64,000 bases of DNA from Streptomyces avermitilis MA-4680 = NBRC 14893 (GTDB lineage: Bacteria > Actinomycetota > Actinomycetes > Streptomycetales > Streptomycetaceae): NCBI RefSeq assembly GCF_000009765.2, contig NC_003155.5, forward strand, positions 8,122,001-8,186,000, in the 5' to 3' direction. Positions within the stretch are counted from its first letter, which is position 1. The number at the start of each line of letters is the position of its first letter. The translations under genes were made by a program, and so were the position numbers. This document shows positions 7,636-14,946 of the stretch, one piece after another. The notes under the pieces were generated by a model that worked only from the letters and a program-made list of their open reading frames with translations, was not told the DNA's origin and did no database searches.

Positions 7636-7850
7636 CGTATGCGAGAGGCGGCCTTGTCCACGGATTCCGTGGCGGGCCGCCTTCGTCGTGTCTGCGCTGT
7701 GGTTGTGGCTCGGTGGTCGTGGTTGTGGCCTGGGCAGTTGGAAGCGGCAGTGGAGAGCAGGGGTGCAATCGGGGGCTGCGCGTCTGCGCGGCTACACGGC
7801 TGCACGGCTGGAGTTGGCGTCGCTCTCCGTATCCGGCGCAACGGATCCTT

Positions 7851-7905
7851 GCCGTAGCGCCGTAGCGCCGTAGCGCCGTAGCGCCGTAGCGCCGTAGCGC
7901 CGTAG
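7851..7905. repeat. 8-bp tandem repeat (GCCGTAGC)n
   Basis: Almost seven perfect head-to-tail copies of GCCGTAGC lie in the 544-bp gap 7636-8179. The rest of this gap holds only the importer promoter and operators near its right end; no gene is seen. The short unit is prone to slippage. Confidence 0.95.
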
Positions 7906-8083
7906 GCCGCGCGTCGCGAGTCCCGTTTCGGTCCTGGTGCGTTCGCTCTCAACTCCCCTCCCGGCGTTCGGCATTTCGGCCGTGCGCCTCCCACCTGCGT
8001 ACTCGCCGGCCCTCCGTCGCCCCGCCCCGCCGCCGCTCCCGCCGCGTCCTCCAACCGCGTCCCAGCAATTCCTGTCCGAATCA

Positions 8084-8112
8084 TTGACGTGCCCGGAGGG
8101 CCTCCGTACCTT
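8084..8112 (+). promoter_or_regulatory. Promoter of the sugar importer operon
   Basis: TTGACG (8084-8089) and TACCTT (8107-8112) are separated by 17 bp, a close match to the Streptomyces housekeeping pattern TTGACn-17/18-TAnnnT. It is about 70 bp upstream of the binding-protein gene and directly before the palindromes. Confidence 0.65.
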
Positions 8113-8120
8113 GTGCCAGC

Positions 8121-8143
8121 AAGCGCTTACTTGAAACGATTCA
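8121..8143 (+). promoter_or_regulatory. LacI-like operators at the importer transcription start
   Basis: A perfect palindrome AAGCGCTT (8121-8128) and an imperfect one, TGAAACGATTCA (8132-8143, matching its complement at 10 of 12 positions), sit just after the -10 box, at about +1 to +25. This position would block transcription. The shapes resemble LacI/GalR-family operators; no such regulator gene lies in the window. Confidence 0.55.
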
Positions 8144-8179
8144 TGACAGTGGACGCAATGTCGCGGGGAGGGCCCGACC

Positions 8180-9466
8180 ATGCAGAAAAACGGGAATGTT
8201 GAGAGGCGGACGATCCTCAAGGCGGCCGGTGCGTCGGCGGCCGTGCTGGGGCTGGCCGCGACGACCGGCTGTGGGGGCGACAGTGACTCGGGGGACGGGA
8301 CGGTCACGATCCGCTACGCCTGGTGGGGTGCCGAAGAGCGCGCCAAGCGTATCAACCAGACCATCGCGCTCTTCGAGAAGAAGTACCCGAAGATCAAGGT
8401 GAAGACCGACTTCCAGGACTACGTGGCCTTTTGGGAGAAATTCCAGACGCAGGCCGCAGGTGGAAATCCCCCGGACGTTTTCCAGAATGCGGTGGCCTAT
8501 CTGCGCAAGTATGACAAGCGGGGCATCCTGCTCGATCTCAAGTCGCAGATAGACGCCGGGAATCTGAGCCTGGACGGATTCCGGGCGGGGGTCGAGAAGG
8601 TCGGGCAGGTCGACGGAAAGCAGCTCGGAATTCCGGTCGGCTCCAACACCATGTCCCTCGTCATCGACCAGAAGGTCTTCGACAAGGCCGGCATCAAGCC
8701 GGAGCAGGGCTGGACCTGGGACGAGTACTTCAAGGCCCTGAAGAAGATCCACGACACCGAGAAGATCTCGGGGGACACCGGCTACTTCGGTGTGATGTAC
8801 CTCTACGACCTCTACCTCCGCCAGAACGGCAAGGCCTTCTTCACCGAGGACGGACTCGGCTTCGACGAGGCCGACCTGACGGAGTGGTGGGCCGACGGCT
8901 ACAACCGCCTCAAGGCCGGCATCATCACCGACCCCAAGAAGATCCAACAGCTCAGGCCCAAGTCGGCGCTCGCGTCCGGCGACGCCGCCTCGGAGTTCAC
9001 CTGGGACAACTTCGCGGTCCGGTACAGCACCGAGGGCGACAGCACGTACGCACTCGCCCCGATCCCCACCACCGACGGCAAGCAGACCGGCCAGTACCTC
9101 GCCTCACTCATGCTGAGTGCCTCCGCCCGCACCGAACATCCGAAGGAAGTGGCCCAGTTCATCGACTTCATGGTCCATGACCCGGAGGCCGCCAAGATCA
9201 TGGGCTACGACCGCGGCATCCTCGCGACCACCGAGCAGTTCGACGCCTTCAAGCCGACCGACCCGGTCAGCAAGGAGATCGCCCAGTACGAGGAGGACAC
9301 CTCCGCGGCAGGCGTCCTTGGTGCCATCACTCCGCACCCGTCCGGCGCCGACACCGTCGAGGCCACCTTCCTGCGCATCGCCGACGACATGTCCCAGGGC
9401 AAGACGAAGGTCGCCGACGCGGTCAAACAATTCTTCTCCGAAGCGAAGGCCGCCCTCGCCGCTTGA
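8180..9466 (+). CDS. Sugar ABC importer, solute-binding lipoprotein (family 1)
   Basis: This 428-residue extracellular binding protein begins MQKNGNVERRTILKAAG and carries a twin-arginine motif (RRTILK) before a hydrophobic stretch. That stretch ends LAATTGC, a lipobox-like cysteine near residue 31, so it is probably a Tat-exported lipoprotein. The mature part reads TVTIRYAWWGAEERAKRINQTIALFEKKYPKIKVKTDF, typical of family 1 (carbohydrate) binding proteins. It is followed by two permeases with overlapping ends but no ATPase. In Streptomyces such importers usually share the MsiK ATPase encoded elsewhere. Given the lyase gene downstream, the ligand may be an oligosaccharide from rhamnogalacturonan; this is inference. 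Confidence 0.88.
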   Translation: MQKNGNVERRTILKAAGASAAVLGLAATTGCGGDSDSGDGTVTIRYAWWGAEERAKRINQTIALFEKKYPKIKVKTDFQDYVAFWEKFQTQAAGGNPPDVFQNAVAYLRKYDKRGILLDLKSQIDAGNLSLDGFRAGVEKVGQVDGKQLGIPVGSNTMSLVIDQKVFDKAGIKPEQGWTWDEYFKALKKIHDTEKISGDTGYFGVMYLYDLYLRQNGKAFFTEDGLGFDEADLTEWWADGYNRLKAGIITDPKKIQQLRPKSALASGDAASEFTWDNFAVRYSTEGDSTYALAPIPTTDGKQTGQYLASLMLSASARTEHPKEVAQFIDFMVHDPEAAKIMGYDRGILATTEQFDAFKPTDPVSKEIAQYEEDTSAAGVLGAITPHPSGADTVEATFLRIADDMSQGKTKVADAVKQFFSEAKAALAA

Positions 9467-10434
9467 TGGGAACAGCAGTGACGCTCGTCAAGGACTCACC
9501 GCCCCAGGTACCTGCCGAACGCCCCGCCCGCCCCGCCGTCGTCAAGCGTCGGGGCCGCCGGGAGAATCTGGCCGGCTACCTCTTCATGTCGCCGTGGATC
9601 GCCGGTTTCCTGCTGCTGACGGCAGGCCCGATGGTCGCCTCGCTCTATTTCGCGTTCACCGACTACAACCTCTTCAATTCACCGAAGTGGATCGGTCTCG
9701 ACAACTTCACCAAGATGTTCGACGACCCCCGCTGGCAGAAGTCGGTGGAGGTGACGGCCAAGTACGTGATCATCGGCACCCCGCTGAAGCTGCTGCTCGC
9801 CCTCGGCGTCGCCCTGCTGCTCGCGCAGAGCCGCCGCGGCCAGGCCTTCTACCGGGCCGCGTTCTACGCACCCTCGCTGATCGGCGCCAGCGTCTCCGTG
9901 GGCTTCGTCTGGCGGGCGCTCTTCTCCGACGACGCCGTCGTGGACAAAGCGCAGACCTTCCTCGGCTTCCACACCGGCGGCTGGGTCGGCGACGCCGACT
10001 GGGTTCTCTACAGCCTGGTCGCGCTCACCGTCTGGCAGTTCGGCGCCCCCATGGTCATCTTCCTGGCCGGACTAAAGCAGGTGCCGCGTGAGCTGTACGA
10101 AGCGGCGGAGGTCGATGGCGCCGGACCGTTCCGGCGGTTCTGGAACATCACGCTGCCGGTGATTTCTCCGGTGCTGTTCTTCAACGTCCTGCTGGAGACC
10201 ATCCACTCCTTCCAGATCTTCGGCTCGGCGTATGTCGTCTCCAACGGGTACTGCGGTCCCGCCGACGCCACGCTGGTCTACACCTGCTACCTGTACCAGA
10301 AGGGCTTCAAGGAGGCCCAAATGGGCTTTGCCTCCGCGATGGCCTGGATGCTGCTGCTCGCCGTGGCGCTGGTGACGGCCGTCCTCTTCTGGTCCCAGAA
10401 ACGGTGGGTGCACTACGAGGAGGACGCTCGATGA
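9466..10434 (+). CDS. Sugar ABC importer permease 1 (MalF/UgpA type)
   Basis: The 322-residue permease starts at ATG 9466, which overlaps the previous stop (TGATG), a coupling arrangement. About six membrane helices are visible, from NLAGYLFMSPWIAGFLLLTAGP to the C-terminal AWMLLLAVALVTAVLFW. The cytoplasmic EAA loop YEAAEVDGAGPFRRFWNITLP (about 205-225) is the site that docks the ATPase. Its place as the first permease and its length match the MalF/UgpA subunit. A GTG at 9478 is an alternative start. Confidence 0.9.
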   Translation: MGTAVTLVKDSPPQVPAERPARPAVVKRRGRRENLAGYLFMSPWIAGFLLLTAGPMVASLYFAFTDYNLFNSPKWIGLDNFTKMFDDPRWQKSVEVTAKYVIIGTPLKLLLALGVALLLAQSRRGQAFYRAAFYAPSLIGASVSVGFVWRALFSDDAVVDKAQTFLGFHTGGWVGDADWVLYSLVALTVWQFGAPMVIFLAGLKQVPRELYEAAEVDGAGPFRRFWNITLPVISPVLFFNVLLETIHSFQIFGSAYVVSNGYCGPADATLVYTCYLYQKGFKEAQMGFASAMAWMLLLAVALVTAVLFWSQKRWVHYEEDAR

Positions 10435-11312
10435 GCGCTACCGCAACCACCGCTCGCAAGCCGCGCGCGCTCGGGCGGCGCCGGAAGGGTTCGCTCGCCT
10501 GGCACCTCGGCGCCCTGCTGGTCCTCGCGGTCGTGCTCTACCCGGTCGTCTGGGTCATCGGCGCGTCCTTCAAGCCCAGCAAAGAGATCATCGGCAGCCT
10601 GGAGCTGTTCCCGACGGAACCGATCATCTCCAATTTCAAGGGGCTGGCGGACGGTATCGCCGACGTCTCGATCGCCACGTTCTTCCAGAACTCCCTCGTC
10701 TACGCGCTCGGTTCCGTCGTCGGCATCCTGGTCTCCTGCTCACTGACCGCGTACGCCTTCGCCCGGATCCGGTTCGCCGGCCGGAACCTGATGTTCTCGC
10801 TGATGATCGGCACGCTGCTGCTGCCGTATCACGTGCTGCTGATCCCGCAGTACGTGATGTTCCAGAAGCTGGAGCTGATCAACACCTACGTACCGTTGCT
10901 GATCGGCAAATACCTGGCCACCGAGGCGTTCTTCGTCTTCCTGATGGTGCAGTTCATGCGGAACCTGCCCAGGGAACTGGACGAGGCGGCCCGTCTCGAC
11001 GGCTGCGGGCATCTGCGGATCTACTGGTCGATCGTGCTGCCGCTGTGCCGGTCCGCGCTCATCACCAGCGCGATCTTCACCTTCATCAACGCCTGGAACG
11101 ACTTCATGGGGCCGCTGATCTACCTGAACGAGCCCGGCAATTACACCGTCTCGCTCGGCCTGATGCTCTTCCGCGACTCGGACGGCGTCACCTCCAACTA
11201 CGGCGGCATGATCGCGATGTCGCTGGTGGCGCTGCTGCCCGTCCTGCTCTTCTTCCTCGCCTTCCAGCGGCACTTGATCGACGGTATGGCGACCTCCGGG
11301 CTGAAGGGCTGA
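10431..11312 (+). CDS. Sugar ABC importer permease 2 (MalG/UgpE type)
   Basis: This 293-residue permease overlaps its partner by 4 bp (ATGA). It has six predicted helices, starting LGALLVLAVVLYPVVWVIGASF, and the EAA motif DEAARLDGCGHLRIYWSIVLPLC (about 183-205). The C-terminal end FFLAFQRHLIDGMATSGLKG is characteristic of MalG-type subunits. It forms the channel with the preceding permease. The next gene begins 2 bp after the stop, so the operon very likely continues. Confidence 0.9.
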   Translation: MSATATTARKPRALGRRRKGSLAWHLGALLVLAVVLYPVVWVIGASFKPSKEIIGSLELFPTEPIISNFKGLADGIADVSIATFFQNSLVYALGSVVGILVSCSLTAYAFARIRFAGRNLMFSLMIGTLLLPYHVLLIPQYVMFQKLELINTYVPLLIGKYLATEAFFVFLMVQFMRNLPRELDEAARLDGCGHLRIYWSIVLPLCRSALITSAIFTFINAWNDFMGPLIYLNEPGNYTVSLGLMLFRDSDGVTSNYGGMIAMSLVALLPVLLFFLAFQRHLIDGMATSGLKG

Positions 11313-11313
11313 C

Positions 11314-11961
11314 GTGCCGATGACTCGTACGGCCGAAGCCCGTCGTGCCCGGCCGTGGGCGAAAGCCCGCAAGCCGCCCCGCAAGCCGCCCCGCGAATCG
11401 GCCCTCGCCGAGCGCTTCGGTCTCTTCGCCGAGTGTCTGCTCACGGGGGTGTGGATCGCGGTGGCCTCGCTGCCGCTGCTCACCTACCCCGCGGCCTTCG
11501 CCGCCGGGGCACGGCATCTGCGCCGGCGCACGGCTCACGAGGGCGGCGGCGGACGGGAGTTCGTCGCCGACTTCCGTGCGGCCGTGCGCGGCGGGTGGAT
11601 CGCGGGGCTCGCCGGCTGGGCCGCGGCGGCCGCGGTCTGGGTGGATGTGCAGGCCGCGCGTGCGGGAATGCCGGGCGGCCCCCTCGTGGGTGCCGTCGGC
11701 CTCTTCGCGCTCATCGGACTGGTCGTCGCCGGGCTGCGGGCGGCGGCGGTCTGGGAGCCGGGCGTGCCATGGCGGGTGCTGCTCGCGGGCGCCGGACGCC
11801 GTACGGTCCTGGATCCCGCCGGGTCCTTCCTGCTCATCGGCGGACTGGCGGTGGTGGTCTGCTCGGGCCTGTTCATCGCACCGCTCGCGGTTCCCGTGCT
11901 CGGAGCCGTCGCGGCGGCGGCCGTCGCCGTGGAGGAGAGGTATCGGCGGCGCGCTCGCTAA
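11314..11961 (+). CDS. DUF624/YesL-like membrane protein
   Basis: This 215-residue membrane protein starts at GTG 11314, 2 bp after the permease gene, with AAGGG at optimal distance; an ATG at 11320 is less well placed. It has a basic N-terminus, encoded partly by a duplicated 12-bp unit (RKPPRKPP), then about five hydrophobic segments. The pattern FAECLLTGVWIAVASLPLLTYPAAFAAGARHLRR resembles YesL/DUF624 proteins, which in Bacillus and actinobacteria are linked to importers for rhamnogalacturonan and other plant sugars. Its role is unknown. The stop lies 6 bp before the first of three palindromes. Confidence 0.7.
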   Translation: MPMTRTAEARRARPWAKARKPPRKPPRESALAERFGLFAECLLTGVWIAVASLPLLTYPAAFAAGARHLRRRTAHEGGGGREFVADFRAAVRGGWIAGLAGWAAAAAVWVDVQAARAGMPGGPLVGAVGLFALIGLVVAGLRAAAVWEPGVPWRVLLAGAGRRTVLDPAGSFLLIGGLAVVVCSGLFIAPLAVPVLGAVAAAAVAVEERYRRRAR

Positions 11962-12041
11962 TAGCTTACGAACGTTCGTATGCGTCGCGGATAGCTCACG
12001 AACGTTCGTACGCGCTGCGGGATGGCTCACGAACGTTCGTA
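11962..12041 (+). promoter_or_regulatory. Triple palindromic operator before the lyase gene
   Basis: TACGAACGTTCGTA (11967-11980) is a perfect 14-bp palindrome. Two further copies, CACGAACGTTCGTA (11997-12010 and 12028-12041), keep the 12-bp perfect core ACGAACGTTCGT. The flanks are also shared (TAGCTyACGAACGTTCGTAyGC). Centre spacing is 30 and 31 bp, about three helical turns, so all copies face one side of the DNA. The form (central CG, GAAC/GTTC arms) fits a LacI-family or similar dimeric repressor. Confidence 0.8.
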
Positions 12042-12065
12042 CGCCAATTCCGGCGCCCTGCCTGG

Positions 12066-12170
12066 CTGCCCTGCCCGCACCCCCGCCACCCCCACCAGCG
12101 CCCCCCACCCACACCACCCCCATCCCCACCCACACACCCAACCCTCCCCCTGTCATGCCCCTGACTTCCC
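12066..12170. other. C/A-rich, nearly G-free leader of the lyase gene
   Basis: Over about 100 bp the plus strand is mostly runs of C separated by A, with very few G. The minus strand therefore has many runs of three or more G with short spacers, a possible G-quadruplex former on the template strand. The mRNA leader would be largely unstructured. Confidence 0.7.
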
Positions 12171-12189
12171 CGCACGGAAAGGAAAGGCC

Positions 12190-14928
12190 ATGTCTCCCAT
12201 CCCCCGTAGGTCCCTCCTCAAGGCAGCCGCCGTCGCCGGAGCCGCCGCCCAGTTCAGCTGGGCCCTGGGTGCCAGGAACGCGCAGGCCGCGCCGAGAGCC
12301 GAGGCCGCCGACGCGGACCCGGTGACCCTGGACTGGCTGGAGGACGGCGGCCTCGGTGCCGCGCCCGGCTCCACCGTCGGTGTGCCCTGGCCGAAGGGCG
12401 CGTACGAGGAGGACCAGGCGTTCGCGCTCACGGACGCGGACGGCAAGGCCGTACCCGTGCAGTCCTGGCCGATCGCCTACTGGCCGGACGGCTCCCTGAA
12501 GTGGACCGCGCACGCCGTCGGCACGGGAGCCGGCGCCGGGAAGCTCACGCTCGCCGCCGGTTCGCCCGCCGCGCCCGACAAGAAGGTGACCGTCGACAAG
12601 CGCGGCGGCACGATCGACGTGTCGACCGGCGTCATCACGGCGAAGCTCGGCAAGTCCGGCTCCACGCTGGTCAAGTCGGTCACACGCGGTTCCACCGAGA
12701 TCGCCAAGAACGGCCGGCTCGTGCTGATCCGCCAGCCCGAGCTCGAGGACGGCGACCAGGGCACGGAAAAGTACGAACGCTTCGAGAGCGCCATCTCCGA
12801 CGTCACCGTCGAACAGGACGGCCCGGTCCGTGCCGTCGTCCGCATCGACGGCAAGCACCGCAAGGGCGACCGCAGTTGGCTGCCCTTCTCCGTCCGGCTC
12901 TATTTCTACGCGGGCGCCGAGTCCTTCCGCATGGTGCACACGATCACGTTCGACGGGAAGCAGGAGCCCGGCAAGGCGAGCGGCGACTTCATCCGCGGGC
13001 TCGGTGTGCGCTTCACCGTGCCGATGCGCGATGCCGCGTACGACCGGCACATCCGCATCGGCGGTGACGACACCGGTCTGCTGCGCGAGGCCGTCAAGGG
13101 CATCACCGGACTGCGCCGCGACCCGGGCGCGGCCGTGCAGGCGGCCCAGTTCGCGGGCGAGAGGCTGCCCGACCCGGCCACCTGGGACCAGCGGGTCACC
13201 ACCCGTCTCCAGTACATCCCCGAGTGGGGCGACTACACCCTCGCCCAGCTCTCCGCCGACGGCTTCACCCTGCGCAAGCGCACCAGGAAGGGGTACGGCT
13301 GGATCGCCGCGGGCGGCGGCCGCAGGGCGAGCGGCTTCGGATACGTCGGCGGACCCAGCGGCGGATTCTCCTTCGGCCTGCGGGACTTCTGGGAGAAACA
13401 CCCCGCCCAGCTCGACATCCGCGACGCCCACACCGACGAGGCCGAGGTCACCCTCTGGCTCTGGTCGCCCGAGGCGCAGCCCATGGACCTGCGCTTCTAC
13501 CACGACGGCATGGACCAGGACACCTACGCCGAACAGCTCGAAGGCCTCAACATCACCTACGAGGACTACGAACCGGAGTTCGGCACCCCCTACGGCATCG
13601 CCCGCACCTCCGAACTCCTCTTCTGGGCCAACGAGTCGACGCCCACCCCCGAGAAGCTCGCCGAACAGGTCGAGGCCGTCCGGGTGCTCCCGCAGCTCGC
13701 CGCCCCGCCCAAGCACCTCATCAAGGCCAAGGTCTTCGGCGGCCTGTTCTCCGAGCCCGACCGCTCCACCACCGCGAAGGCCAAGATCGAGGACCATCTC
13801 GACTTCCTCTTCACGTACTACAAGGACCAGGTGGAGATGCGGCGTTGGTACGGCTTCTGGGACTACGGCGACTTCATGCACTCGTACGACACCGTGCGCC
13901 ACCAGTGGCGGTACGACGTCGGCGGCTACGCCTGGGACAACTCCGAGCTGTCGCCGGACCTGTGGCTGTGGTTCGCCTATCTGCGCTCAGGACGCTCGGA
14001 CATCTTCCGCTTCGCCGAGGCGCTCACCCGGCACACCGGCGAGGTCGACGTCTACCACCTCGGCCAGTGGGCGGGTCTCGGCACCCGGCACGGCGTGCAG
14101 CACTTCGCCGACAGCGCCAAGCAGCAGCGCATCGCCAACACCAACTACCGGCGGTACTACTACTACCTCACCGCGGACGAGCGCGTCGGTGACCTCATGC
14201 ACGCCAACGTCGACTCCGACGAGACGTTCCTCGTCCTCGACCCGATCCGCAAGATCCGCACCGAGCCGTACACGCCCGACCGGCACGCCCTGTCCATCGG
14301 CTTCGGCACGGACTGGAGCGGGCTCGTCTCCGCGTGGCTGACCGAGTGGGAGCGCAAGGGCCCCAAGTGGGCGAAGGCCAAGGCCCGCGTGCTGTCGACG
14401 ATGGAGACCATCGCCGCCCAGCCCAACGGCTTCGTCCAGGGCAATGGCCTCTACGACCTCGACACGGGCAAGTTCGCCATCGCCCCCGCGCCCGTCGTGT
14501 CCGTCTCGCACCTCTCCGCGGTGTTCGGCCTCAACGAGCTGTGCGCCGAGCTGATCGACCTGGTCGACATGCCGAAGTTCAAGGAGGTCTACCTCGACTA
14601 CTGCCGCTACTTCAACGCCAGCAAGACCGAACAGGCGGCACGGTACGGTTCCAACTTCGGCTCCCTGCTGCTGTTCCAGGGCCACTCGCGCCTCGACGCG
14701 TACGCCGCCGTACAGACCGGCGACGCGACACTCGCCAAGCGCGCCTGGACGAAGTTCTACAGCTCCGACGGCTACATGGAGTCCTCGCCCTGGAAGACGG
14801 AGAAGCTGAGCGGCCCCGTCACCCTGGTGGCGGGCAGCGAGGCCAACTGGGTCAGCTCGAACGACACCGCGCTGTACGGCCTCGCCGCCATCGAGAACCT
14901 GGCGCTGCTGGGCGACAAGATGCCCTGA
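12190..14928 (+). CDS. Secreted exo-rhamnogalacturonan lyase-like protein (PL26 type)
   Basis: This is a 912-residue protein from ATG 12190 (GGAAAGG upstream). It starts with a twin-arginine-like signal (PRRSLLKAAAVAGAAAQFSWALGARNAQAAP), so it is probably secreted by Tat. The next 200 residues contain SWPIAYWPDGSLKWTAHAV, typical of the N-terminal barrel of the PcRGLX-type exo-rhamnogalacturonan lyases (PL26). The middle and C-terminal parts contain FGGLFSEPDRSTTAKAKIED, RRWYGFWDYGDFMHSYD and WRYDVGGYAWDNSE, as expected for the helical toroid catalytic domain. It probably cleaves the rhamnogalacturonan I backbone from an end. The importer and DUF624 genes just upstream fit this. The exact specificity is inference. 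Confidence 0.75.
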   Translation: MSPIPRRSLLKAAAVAGAAAQFSWALGARNAQAAPRAEAADADPVTLDWLEDGGLGAAPGSTVGVPWPKGAYEEDQAFALTDADGKAVPVQSWPIAYWPDGSLKWTAHAVGTGAGAGKLTLAAGSPAAPDKKVTVDKRGGTIDVSTGVITAKLGKSGSTLVKSVTRGSTEIAKNGRLVLIRQPELEDGDQGTEKYERFESAISDVTVEQDGPVRAVVRIDGKHRKGDRSWLPFSVRLYFYAGAESFRMVHTITFDGKQEPGKASGDFIRGLGVRFTVPMRDAAYDRHIRIGGDDTGLLREAVKGITGLRRDPGAAVQAAQFAGERLPDPATWDQRVTTRLQYIPEWGDYTLAQLSADGFTLRKRTRKGYGWIAAGGGRRASGFGYVGGPSGGFSFGLRDFWEKHPAQLDIRDAHTDEAEVTLWLWSPEAQPMDLRFYHDGMDQDTYAEQLEGLNITYEDYEPEFGTPYGIARTSELLFWANESTPTPEKLAEQVEAVRVLPQLAAPPKHLIKAKVFGGLFSEPDRSTTAKAKIEDHLDFLFTYYKDQVEMRRWYGFWDYGDFMHSYDTVRHQWRYDVGGYAWDNSELSPDLWLWFAYLRSGRSDIFRFAEALTRHTGEVDVYHLGQWAGLGTRHGVQHFADSAKQQRIANTNYRRYYYYLTADERVGDLMHANVDSDETFLVLDPIRKIRTEPYTPDRHALSIGFGTDWSGLVSAWLTEWERKGPKWAKAKARVLSTMETIAAQPNGFVQGNGLYDLDTGKFAIAPAPVVSVSHLSAVFGLNELCAELIDLVDMPKFKEVYLDYCRYFNASKTEQAARYGSNFGSLLLFQGHSRLDAYAAVQTGDATLAKRAWTKFYSSDGYMESSPWKTEKLSGPVTLVAGSEANWVSSNDTALYGLAAIENLALLGDKMP

Positions 14929-14946
14929 GCGGCCGGTCGACCGCGC

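Noticed and set aside
7851..7905. CRISPR-like array
   Set aside because: The unit is 8 bp with no spacers; it is a simple tandem repeat. No cas gene is present.
11188..13902. Open frame of 904 codons on the minus strand
   Set aside because: It is opposite the importer and lyase genes, which have clear signal peptides and family motifs; no family match in the minus product.
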